The position numbers and the translations under genes were made by a program. DNA of 9,275 nucleotides from positions 1 through 9,275 of the forward strand of contig JAEYRQ010000452.1 of assembly GCA_023435545.1 (NCBI GenBank). The letters are read 5' to 3'. Source of the stretch: Pseudomonadota bacterium (GTDB taxonomy: Bacteria; Pseudomonadota; Alphaproteobacteria; Rhizobiales; Tepidamorphaceae). The notes below the pieces were generated by a model. It saw nothing but the letters and a program-made list of their open reading frames with translations. It was not told the origin of the DNA and made no database searches. Positions 1-5,712 of the stretch are shown piece after piece. The stretch's first letter is position 1. Every line of letters starts with the position of its first letter.

Positions 1-569
1 GGGTAGAGGATGCCGGTAAGCACCGCGACGAAGATCAGGAACGGCCAGAGCTTGACGCGCTCGGCCACGGCGCCGGAGACGATCGAGGCGGTCGCCGCGC
101 AGAACACCATCTGGAAGAACCAGTCGGACGTCGCCGAGGCGTAGGTGATGTCCTCGTCGGCATGCTCGCCATGGCTGAACCAGGTGAACGAGCCGAGATA
201 CCCTCCGTCGACGCCGTCATACATGAGGTTGTAGCCGACGATCCAGAACATCAGGCCGGCGATCGAATACAGCGCGATGTTCTTCAGGCACTGCATCGAG
301 GTGTTCTTGGCCCGCACCATGCCGGCCTCGAGCATCGCGAATCCGGCCGCCATGAACATCACCAGGAAGCCGCCCACCAGGAACAGCACGGTGTTGAAGA
401 CGAACTGGACCTCCTGCGGCACGCCGCCGGCCTCCACGGCCTCAACCACTTCCTCGGCGGCCTCGGTCGTGGTCTCGGCGGCCGTCTGGGCGAGCGCGGG
501 CTCGTAGGCTGCCAGCGTCAGCGCCGAGACGGCGGCGACGCCATAGAAGAGTGTCTTGCGAGAAATCAT
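1..569 (-). CDS. amtB: Ammonium transporter AmtB, N-terminal part (3' end outside window)
   Basis: This is an inner-membrane ammonium channel of the Amt/Mep/Rh family, normally a trimer that passes ammonia and is blocked by GlnK. Only the first 189 codons are present, because the frame runs off the window start. Residues 1-27 look like a signal peptide (KTLFYG then a hydrophobic core, ending PALA before Q28). An acidic, Glu-rich stretch follows at about 28-53, ahead of the first membrane segment at about 57-76. The family signature MLEAGMVRAKN is at 79-89. Further membrane segments lie at about 97-116 and 150-168. The second contains FFQMVF...SGAVAER, where F156 should align with the gating Phe107 of E. 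coli AmtB. The ATG at 569 is preceded by an AAGGGG ribosome site. It lies 46 bases downstream of glnK, which supports a glnK-amtB operon. The identification is secure; the acidic linker is slightly unusual. Confidence 0.96.
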   Translation of the reverse strand, partial: MISRKTLFYGVAAVSALTLAAYEPALAQTAAETTTEAAEEVVEAVEAGGVPQEVQFVFNTVLFLVGGFLVMFMAAGFAMLEAGMVRAKNTSMQCLKNIALYSIAGLMFWIVGYNLMYDGVDGGYLGSFTWFSHGEHADEDITYASATSDWFFQMVFCAATASIVSGAVAERVKLWPFLIFVAVLTGILY

Positions 570-615
570 GTCGTGTAGCCCCTTGGTGAGCTTGGTTCGG
601 GCGATGCCGGTTGCC

Positions 616-993
<378 letters not shown>

Positions 994-1067
994 CTAGGTC
1001 CCGGACGCTGGCGACGGCCGCCGCCGCCATCCCTCGAGGCGGTTGCAGGCCGTTCGCTGCAGTGCAG

Positions 1068-1084
1068 AACAAATGTCGTGCCAG
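1068..1084 (-). promoter_or_regulatory. Sigma-54 (RpoN) -24/-12 promoter for glnK-amtB
   Basis: The minus strand reads CTGGCACG, four bases (ACAT), then TTGTT. The -24 half matches the YTGGCACG consensus exactly. The -12 half differs from TTGCW only by T for C next to the invariant G. The spacing is exact. Transcription would start near 1058, giving a leader of about 104 bases before glnK. RpoN/NtrC control of glnK-amtB is established in many proteobacteria, so position and match support each other. The rest of the 310-base gap between glnK and tesB (955-1264) holds no credible gene. Confidence 0.7.
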
Positions 1085-1163
1085 ACTCGCGGCCGGTGCG
1101 CAGAGGCTTGAATCGACTGGATTTTCGGAAGGAGTGCCGGGAGCGGCACAAAATAGTGGCAGA

Positions 1164-1190
1164 GATTCTGCACACCTAATATGCAGAATC
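1164..1190. promoter_or_regulatory. Probable NtrC enhancer site: perfect 9-bp inverted repeat
   Basis: GATTCTGCA and TGCAGAATC are exact reverse complements separated by nine bases. Inside them, TGCAC-N7-ATGCA differs from the NtrC core TGCAC-N7-GTGCA at one position. The centre (about 1177) is about 119 bp upstream of the predicted sigma-54 transcription start, a normal distance for an NtrC enhancer. A looser GGCAC...GTGGC pair at 1145-1160, with spacing one base short, may be a weak second site. Alternatively the repeat could be a transcription terminator for tesB, 75 bases beyond its stop codon, but there is no T tract. Confidence 0.6.
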
Positions 1191-1264
1191 GCCTTGTTGC
1201 CTAGTTCTTCGGCAGGGACTATCGCGCCGGAATGGCGGTGGCCGACCTCGGAGGAGATCCGCGT

Positions 1265-2134
1265 CTATCGCTTGCCTCCCACCACCCGGATCAGTCCTTC
1301 CTGGGCGGTGGAGGCGACGAGGACGCCATCGCGGCTGAAGATGAGGCCCCGGTTGAAGCCGCGAGCGCCCTGCGTCGAGGGGCTGTCCTCGGCGTAGAGC
1401 AGCCAGTCGTCGCAGCGGAAGGGGCGATGGAACCACACGGCGTGGTCGAGGCTCGCGACCATCATGTCGTGCTGGAACACGCTGCGGCCATGCGCGACCA
1501 GCGAGGTATCGAGCAGCGTCATGTCGGAGGCATAGGCGAGGGCGCAGCGCTGGATCTCCGGCGAGTCGGGCAGCGGCGCGTTGGCCCGGAACCAGACGTA
1601 CTGGTAAGGAACCTTCTTCGGGTTGCCGGCGAAACGCGACAGGTCCACCGGACGGAATTCGATCGGCCGCTCGCGCTCCCAGTACCGGCGGATCGCGTCG
1701 GGGATCGTGTCCGGGAACATCGCCTTCAGTTCTGCCTCTCCCGGCAGGTCTTCCGGCGGCGGCACGTCGGGCATCTCGAACTGGTGGTCGAGGCCGGGCT
1801 CCTCGATGTGGAAAGAGCACGACATTGAGAAGATCGCCTTGCCGTGCTGGATCGCGACGACCCGCCGCGTGGTGAAGCTGCCGCCGTCGCGGATTCGGTC
1901 GACCTCGTAGATGATCGGGACCTTGGGATCGCCTCCCAGCATGAAATAGCCATGCAGCGAATGGACGATCCGCTCGGGCTGCACAGTTCGCGAGGCGGCG
2001 ACCAATGCCTGTCCGATGACCTGGCCGCCGTAGACGCGCTGCCAGCCGTCCTGGGGGCTGCGGCCGCGGAACAGGTTGTCCTCGAGCCTTTCGAGGTCGA
2101 GAATGGAGATCAGATCCTTCACCGCCTGGGACAT
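1265..2134 (-). CDS. tesB: Acyl-CoA thioesterase II (TesB)
   Basis: This cytoplasmic double-hotdog thioesterase hydrolyses medium- and long-chain acyl-CoA to free fatty acid and CoA. The product is 289 residues, against 286 for E. coli TesB. The N-terminal hotdog has RVYGGQVIGQAL (33-44) and HSLHGYFMLGGDP (58-70). The C-terminal hotdog has DHAVWFHRPF (230-239) and ARGFNRGLIF (257-266). By alignment from memory the catalytic Asp204 and Gln278 fall at the same numbers as in E. coli, while the expected Thr228 is Ser228. The ATG at 2134 is chosen because MSQAVKDLISILDLE matches family N-termini and an AGAGGTG ribosome site precedes it. The same frame stays open far upstream, antisense to the neighbouring hydroxylase, and that part is not coding. 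It is divergent from that hydroxylase, with 72 bases between them. Confidence 0.95.
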   Translation of the reverse strand: MSQAVKDLISILDLERLEDNLFRGRSPQDGWQRVYGGQVIGQALVAASRTVQPERIVHSLHGYFMLGGDPKVPIIYEVDRIRDGGSFTTRRVVAIQHGKAIFSMSCSFHIEEPGLDHQFEMPDVPPPEDLPGEAELKAMFPDTIPDAIRRYWERERPIEFRPVDLSRFAGNPKKVPYQYVWFRANAPLPDSPEIQRCALAYASDMTLLDTSLVAHGRSVFQHDMMVASLDHAVWFHRPFRCDDWLLYAEDSPSTQGARGFNRGLIFSRDGVLVASTAQEGLIRVVGGKR

Positions 2135-2206
2135 CGGCCGACACCTCTTTCGTGTTCGCGCCGAACGTGACGGTGGCGGCGCACGCAAGTCAAGGCGGAG
2201 ATCGGC

Positions 2207-3418
2207 ATGGCAGCCCCCGACATCATCATCGCCGGCGCAGGCTTCGTCGGCAGGCTCCTGGCGCTGGCGATCGACCGGGCAAGCGGCGGCGGACTGTCCG
2301 TTCGTATCCTCGATGCCGCGCCAGCGGGCCGCGCGCCCGACGACATCCGCACCTACGCGATCGCCGCCGGCACGCGGCGCATGCTCGAGGAGTTGCAGCT
2401 GTGGGCGTCGCTCGCGCCGCTGGCAGAGCCGGCACGAGAGATGCGTATCGGCGACGGCCGTCTCGCCGACGCGGTCCGGCCAGTGCTGCTGACGCTGGCC
2501 GGCGAGGTGACGCCCGGCGAGGCCTTCGCCCATTTCGTCGACGGCCGCGATCTGCAGCGGTCGGTTGCGGAGGCCTGCGCGGCCTCCGGTATCGAGGTCG
2601 AGCACGGACGCCGGATCACGGCGATCGAGGCCGGTCTGCATGATGTGTCCATCCCCGGATTGGCGGATGGCGCCAGGCTCGTCGTCGGAGCCGACGGCGC
2701 CCGATCGGCAGTGCGCAAGGCCGCCGGCATCGCTACGGTGGGGTGGCCTTACCGGCAGGCGGCAATAATCACCATTGTCCGAAGAGAACTGCCGCACGAG
2801 GGAGTCGCGGTCCAGCACTTCCTGCCCGGCGGGCCGTTCGCTCTGCTGCCGTTGCCCGGTGACCGGTCCGGCATCGTCTGGACCGAGCGGCAGGAGGCGG
2901 CCGAGCGCCTCATCGCCCTTCCGCCCGAGCGTTTCGTGGAGGAACTGTGCCGGCGCGCGGGGCCCGAGGTGGGCGATCTCAAGGTCGAGGAGGCGCCGCG
3001 GCTCTATCCGCTGGAACTCGGGCTTGCGCGCGCCTTCGTCAAGCCCCGGATCGCTCTGGTCGGAGATGCCGCGCACCGCCTGCATCCGCTCGCCGGCCTC
3101 GGACTCAATCTGGGACTGCGCGACGTCGCCGCGCTGACCGAGGTTCTGGTCGAGGCGTCGCGCCGGGGCGAGGATATCGGTTCGATGGCCGTTCTGGAGC
3201 GCTACCAGCGCTGGCGCAGGTTCGACACTGTCGAGGTGGCCGCGGCTACCGAAGGGCTCAACCGCCTGTTCTCCAACGATCTGGGTCCGCTGCGGGTGAT
3301 CCGCGACCTCGGTCTCGGCCTGGTCGACCGGATCGCGCCGCTGAAGCGGCGGCTCGTCCGCGAGGCTGCCGGGACTGATGGACGGCTGCCGCGGCTTATG
3401 CGGGGCGAGCCGGTCTGA
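2207..3418 (+). CDS. UbiH/UbiF/VisC/COQ6-family FAD-dependent hydroxylase
   Basis: This is a class A flavoprotein monooxygenase of 403 residues, the usual length for ubiquinone-ring hydroxylases. The N-terminal Rossmann motif GAGFVG is at 10-15, the DG motif VVGADGARS at 159-167, and the GD motif VGDAAHRLHP at 285-294 followed by LAGLGLNLGLRD. The family normally reads AGQG; here residue 298 is Leu (codon CTC) instead of Gln. The likely role is one of the C1, C5 or C6 hydroxylations of the ubiquinone ring at the inner membrane. Which position cannot be decided here, because alphaproteobacteria also use UbiL and UbiM variants, so no gene symbol is given. The ATG at 2207 follows GGCGGAG by seven bases. 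It ends three bases from the convergent cytochrome gene. Confidence 0.88.
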   Translation: MAAPDIIIAGAGFVGRLLALAIDRASGGGLSVRILDAAPAGRAPDDIRTYAIAAGTRRMLEELQLWASLAPLAEPAREMRIGDGRLADAVRPVLLTLAGEVTPGEAFAHFVDGRDLQRSVAEACAASGIEVEHGRRITAIEAGLHDVSIPGLADGARLVVGADGARSAVRKAAGIATVGWPYRQAAIITIVRRELPHEGVAVQHFLPGGPFALLPLPGDRSGIVWTERQEAAERLIALPPERFVEELCRRAGPEVGDLKVEEAPRLYPLELGLARAFVKPRIALVGDAAHRLHPLAGLGLNLGLRDVAALTEVLVEASRRGEDIGSMAVLERYQRWRRFDTVEVAAATEGLNRLFSNDLGPLRVIRDLGLGLVDRIAPLKRRLVREAAGTDGRLPRLMRGEPV

Positions 3419-3421
3419 GAT

Positions 3422-3889
3422 CTATTCTTCAAGCGTCCTGAGATGGGCGATCAGGCTCTCGCGCTCCTCGTCGTTGGCCATGCCGGGAACCTCCATCGTG
3501 GTTCCGGGGACCGTGCGGTCCGGCCAGAACAGGAACTCGTCGAGAAGTTCCTCCGTCCACACCTCGTGCTCCGCGGCGAAGTCGCGCATGGCCTGGGAGT
3601 ATTCGAAATCCGGGTCGCTGGCGATCGGCTGGCCCAGCATCCGCCCGATGCGGGGGCCGAGCGCGTCGGCGATGCTTTCCTCCGGCCGCTCGATGGCGTG
3701 GCAGGCATAGCACTGCACCAATGCCATGGCGCCGCGGTCCTCCTCGCTCTGGCCATACGTCGCGGATGGCATCGATATGGCGGCCAGCAGCATCGAGGCG
3801 GCCATGGCCGGCCCAAGGAAGCCGGTCGCTCCGGCGAGTATGCCGGAGCGACCGTGTATGGAGTTCAATCCGGGGAGTGCGGCGTCCAC
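3422..3889 (-). CDS. Cytochrome c2-like c-type cytochrome, exported
   Basis: This is a class I-like monohaem cytochrome c, probably a periplasmic or membrane-anchored electron carrier. It has 155 residues from a GTG start. The haem motif CYACH is at 60-64. The cytochrome c2 landmarks follow: LGPRIGRMLG (77-86), FEYSQAM (95-101), W111, and PGTTMEVPGM (128-137), with Met132 the likely sixth haem ligand, then the final helix ending IAHLRTL. Residues about 15-46 form a hydrophobic signal or anchor. The GTG at 3889 is preceded by GGAG with a five-base gap and overlaps the stop codon of the upstream small gene (TAGTG), which suggests translational coupling. A TTG at codon 8 would give a more compact signal peptide and cannot be excluded. 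The partner enzyme is not visible in the window. Confidence 0.85.
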   Translation of the reverse strand: MDAALPGLNSIHGRSGILAGATGFLGPAMAASMLLAAISMPSATYGQSEEDRGAMALVQCYACHAIERPEESIADALGPRIGRMLGQPIASDPDFEYSQAMRDFAAEHEVWTEELLDEFLFWPDRTVPGTTMEVPGMANDEERESLIAHLRTLEE

Positions 3890-4137
3890 TACTGCTCCAT
3901 GTTCAGCGCGACCTTCACCTGCTCCACCGTCTGCAGGCAGGCAGCCTCGTCACCCGCCTGCCCCTGCGACAGCGCATTGTTGAGAACGCCTGCCACCTGG
4001 TTTTTGTTCGCATCGTCGATGTTCGACTGCTGGACCTCCGCCCAGACCGCCTGCACTTCGTTGTTGCACTGCTCCTGAGCCAATGCGGGTGCGGCCGCTC
4101 CGAGAGCAAACAACGTCGCGAGCATGGTCCTGTACAT
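3889..4137 (-). CDS. Small exported protein with two cysteines, function unknown
   Basis: The product is 82 residues. Residues 1-20 are a clear signal peptide (MYRTMLATLFALGAAAPALA, cut before Q21). The mature part, about 62 residues, is acidic and Gln/Asn-rich, looks helical, and has exactly two cysteines (C24 and C67), which could form one disulfide in the periplasm. The frame opens earlier, but the ATG at 4137 is preferred because it gives a clean signal peptide and follows AAAGGA at good spacing. It is the first gene of a two-gene unit whose stop overlaps the start of the cytochrome c gene by one base. That suggests a role with the cytochrome, for example in haem delivery or stability or as a small partner, but this is inference. 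I do not recognise the family. Confidence 0.72.
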   Translation of the reverse strand: MYRTMLATLFALGAAAPALAQEQCNNEVQAVWAEVQQSNIDDANKNQVAGVLNNALSQGQAGDEAACLQTVEQVKVALNMEQ

Positions 4138-4228
4138 CGGGTCGTCCTTTCGGTTCATGGATGGTAGCCGCCCGGGACGGCGACGTCGATCGATCGCGGC
4201 GCACACCATCGAAACCCATTGTGTCGAG

Positions 4229-4260
4229 ACTATGGGCCGGCCGTGACTATCCCATGACTA
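4229..4260 (-). promoter_or_regulatory. PhoB/OmpR-type direct repeat and possible promoter of the cytochrome operon
   Basis: On the minus strand TAGTCAT, four bases (GGGA) and TAGTCAC form a 7-4-7 direct repeat with an 11-bp period (4243-4260). GTCAY matches the Pho-box half-site CTGTCAY at the last five positions in both copies. Nine bases downstream is CATAGT, a 4/6 match to a -10 box (4229-4234). GACTAT on the plus strand recurs at 4228, 4245 and 4256, and in reverse as ATAGTC at 4342-4347. The site is about 106 bases upstream of the small exported protein gene. The architecture suits a PhoB/OmpR-family response regulator, but no regulator gene is nearby. Confidence 0.4.
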
Positions 4261-4296
4261 TTCGGAGGCCCCGAATCTAATCGTGGGACGATTCGG
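4260..4296. repeat. Cluster of three ATTCGG half-sites
   Basis: ATTCGG (4260-4265) and CCGAAT (4271-4276) form a perfect inverted repeat with a five-base spacer, and a third copy, ATTCGG, is at 4291-4296. Between them AATCGT-GGG-ACGATT (4279-4293) is another perfect 6-bp hairpin sharing bases with the third copy. This could be an operator array or a structured leader or terminator region. The 307-base stretch 4138-4444 holds no credible gene, only these repeats, the PhoB-like repeat and a GC hairpin. Confidence 0.35.
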
Positions 4297-4394
4297 AAAT
4301 CTGCAGCGCAGCTAGACGATTACAGACTGAAAAGACGCGATATAGTCGGCACGTCAAACCACGTCGGCGGATCCGCCGGCCCAGCCGTCTCCTG

Positions 4395-4413
4395 CCCCCG
4401 GCGATCCCGGGGG
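4395..4413 (-). terminator. GC-rich hairpin after the 4445-4918 gene, possible terminator
   Basis: CCCCCGG and CCGGGGG form a perfect 7-bp stem with a five-base loop, 31 bases past the stop codon of the exported-protein gene read on the minus strand. There is no T tract, so it would be an atypical or Rho-assisted terminator. Chance formation is possible at this GC content. Confidence 0.35.
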
Positions 4414-4444
4414 GAGGGGTGGCACGGGCCGGCGTCGGGACCGG

Positions 4445-4918
4445 CTATTCCGGTCGCTTGGTCAGGCTGAAGTCGAAGGCCGCCCGGCAATTCTTGGTAT
4501 CGCCGAAGTTCTGGATATTTCCGGTCAACCGCACCGACTCGGTGTTGCGGGTGACGCGCGCCGGCACCGTTACCATGCGCACCTTCGCCTGGTTCTCGAA
4601 AATCCAGGTGGTGGCCGAGGTTCCGCCGGCGATAGCGTTCTTGTAGTTCTTATTGAACTGACCCTGCTGCAGCCGGTAGCTGTGGGCGAAGAACAGCGGA
4701 TGGAAGAGGCCCATCCGCACGCCTGGTCCGTTGTTGGCTATCTTGGGCGGGCGGTAGCGGACGCTGACATACTCCACGTCACGGAACCCATCGTTGGTGC
4801 AGGCCGCTGTCTCCATGGTCACAAAACCGCCGCCGCGCCATTCGACGACCTGCGCCTGTGCGGCGGATGAAAGCAACAGGGCACCCAGCCCCAGCGTAAT
4901 CGCTGTCCCCAGCTTCAT
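4445..4918 (-). CDS. Exported protein of unknown function, two cysteines
   Basis: The product is 157 residues. Residues 1-22 are a textbook signal peptide (MKLGTAITLGLGALLLSSAAQA, cut before Q23). The mature part of about 135 residues appears mostly beta: short alternating strands such as VEYVSVRYR (48-56), AKVRMVTVPARV (111-122) and SVRLTGNI (128-135). It has two cysteines, C40 and C144, placed near the two ends and able to form a disulfide that closes the domain. The ATG at 4918 follows GAAGGA by about eight bases. It is transcribed in the same direction as the cytochrome pair but is separated from it by 307 bases, so it is probably a separate unit. I do not recognise the family and assign no function. 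Confidence 0.75.
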   Translation of the reverse strand: MKLGTAITLGLGALLLSSAAQAQVVEWRGGGFVTMETAACTNDGFRDVEYVSVRYRPPKIANNGPGVRMGLFHPLFFAHSYRLQQGQFNKNYKNAIAGGTSATTWIFENQAKVRMVTVPARVTRNTESVRLTGNIQNFGDTKNCRAAFDFSLTKRPE

Positions 4919-5045
4919 GTCGCAATCCTTCGAGTTCAGGAGCCGGCGGGCTCGCGCGCCCGCAGAGACTCTCCTCATGGGTTGAAACAAGGGCCGCACC
5001 GGCTGGCGAGGCCCACGAGTCCGTCCGCGTTGCTGCGAACTGCGC

Positions 5046-5078
5046 CCGAATTTACTTCGGAACATAACGTGGCGACAA
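5046..5078 (-). promoter_or_regulatory. Possible promoter with overlapping inverted repeat, upstream of 4445-4918
   Basis: On the minus strand TTGTCG (4/6 to -35) is followed after 18 bases by TAAATT (4/6 to -10). The -10 candidate lies inside a perfect inverted repeat CCGAA-TTTAC-TTCGG (5046-5060), which could be an operator. The leader to the start codon at 4918 would be about 120 bases. Each element is weak alone. Confidence 0.25.
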
Positions 5079-5108
5079 CAGATTGCGTTGACCGGCCTCC
5101 GGATCGCC

Positions 5109-5131
5109 ACAGGGGAGGTATGCGCCCCTGT
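5109..5131 (-). terminator. Hairpin at the end of the membrane protein gene
   Basis: ACAGGGG and CCCCTGT are perfect 7-bp arms around nine bases. On the minus strand the hairpin begins within the stop codon of the membrane protein gene (stop 5131-5133). It is well placed for a terminator but is followed by GGCGAT rather than a T run. Confidence 0.35.
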
Positions 5132-5580
5132 CAGGCGATTGCCGGCCCGGCCAGGCGCAGCGCCCGGTACTCGAGACCCGCCAGCACGGTGACGGCGAGC
5201 GCCTGTGCGATCACGAGGGCAAGCCCGAGCGCGTTCGGAACAACGAGGCCGGCGACGATGATGCCCAGGCTCGCGGCGGCCCAGAGGGCGTTTCCGGCCA
5301 CGACCAGCAGCGCGCCGACCGCCGGAACCTGTTCGCGGAGCGCAACCAGCGCCATGAACGCCGCAATTGGCATCACCACGGCGCCGGCGAGAAAGAGCAG
5401 GGGTTCGGGAAGCGCCGGCGCTGCGGCGACGGGTCCGGCGGCAGTCATGAGCGCGACACCCATTGCGGCGCAGGTCGCGGCATCCAGTGCAAGCAGGCGC
5501 CGCAGGGTGGAATCTGCAGGTGTGGCGATTGGTGCCCCCGTGCGGGTCGGGTTGCCGGTGGAGGATGTCGATGTCGGCAT
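5131..5580 (-). CDS. Four-helix integral membrane protein, function unknown
   Basis: The product is 149 residues. The first 25 are Ser/Thr/Pro-rich and probably cytoplasmic. Four hydrophobic segments follow at about 33-54, 60-81, 86-114 and 117-136, with short loops and the C-terminal LEYRALRL. Features such as GNALWAAAS (96-104) and PNALGLALVIAQALAV (115-130) resemble a widespread small membrane family found in proteobacteria, from memory and without a firm name. The ATG at 5580 is preceded by GGAG with a nine-base gap. The frame stays open far upstream, but that part is antisense to the regulator gene and is rejected. It is divergent from the XRE/MmyB-type regulator, the classical layout for a regulator and its target, so control by that neighbour is the most likely regulation. 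Confidence 0.7.
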   Translation of the reverse strand: MPTSTSSTGNPTRTGAPIATPADSTLRRLLALDAATCAAMGVALMTAAGPVAAAPALPEPLLFLAGAVVMPIAAFMALVALREQVPAVGALLVVAGNALWAAASLGIIVAGLVVPNALGLALVIAQALAVTVLAGLEYRALRLAGPAIA

Positions 5581-5591
5581 GGTTCGATGCT

Positions 5592-5611
5592 CCGGTTTCG
5601 GGTCAAACCGG
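5592..5611. promoter_or_regulatory. Inverted repeat just upstream of, and touching, the membrane gene's ribosome site
   Basis: CCGGTTT and AAACCGG are perfect 7-bp arms around six bases. Read on the minus strand, the downstream arm ends in CCGG, whose GG begins the GGAG ribosome site of the gene starting at 5580. As RNA it could fold and partly hide that site; as DNA it could be an operator. A further GC-rich pair CCGGCC-N6-GGCCGG lies at 5608-5625. Confidence 0.4.
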
Positions 5612-5661
5612 CCAGGATCGGCCGGCAGTGGCGAGCATCTCGGCTGCAGCGGCGGCAGGCG

Positions 5662-5678
5662 ATTACCGGGCAGGTAAT
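5662..5678. promoter_or_regulatory. Operator candidate ATTACC-N5-GGTAAT
   Basis: This is a perfect 6-bp inverted repeat with a five-base spacer (GGGCA), 34 bp upstream of the regulator start codon, inside the 132-bp divergent region. Its AT-containing arms stand out from the GC-rich surroundings. The size suits a dimer of an XRE-type helix-turn-helix protein. It is the best candidate for autoregulation and control of the divergent membrane gene. Confidence 0.5.
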
Positions 5679-5712
5679 TGGCGGAGGTCCGGCCCGGCGC
5701 TAGCTTGGCAGC

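Noticed and set aside
1157..1172. Plus-strand TGGCAG-N5-CTGCA as a second sigma-54 promoter
   Set aside because: Two mismatches and no plus-strand gene downstream; it arises from overlap with the NtrC-like inverted repeat.
2135..3085. Upstream extension of the tesB frame on the minus strand, making a 606-residue open frame
   Set aside because: It is antisense to the well-supported flavin hydroxylase, and TesB families start at MSQAVKD with a ribosome site. Long antisense frames are expected at this GC content.
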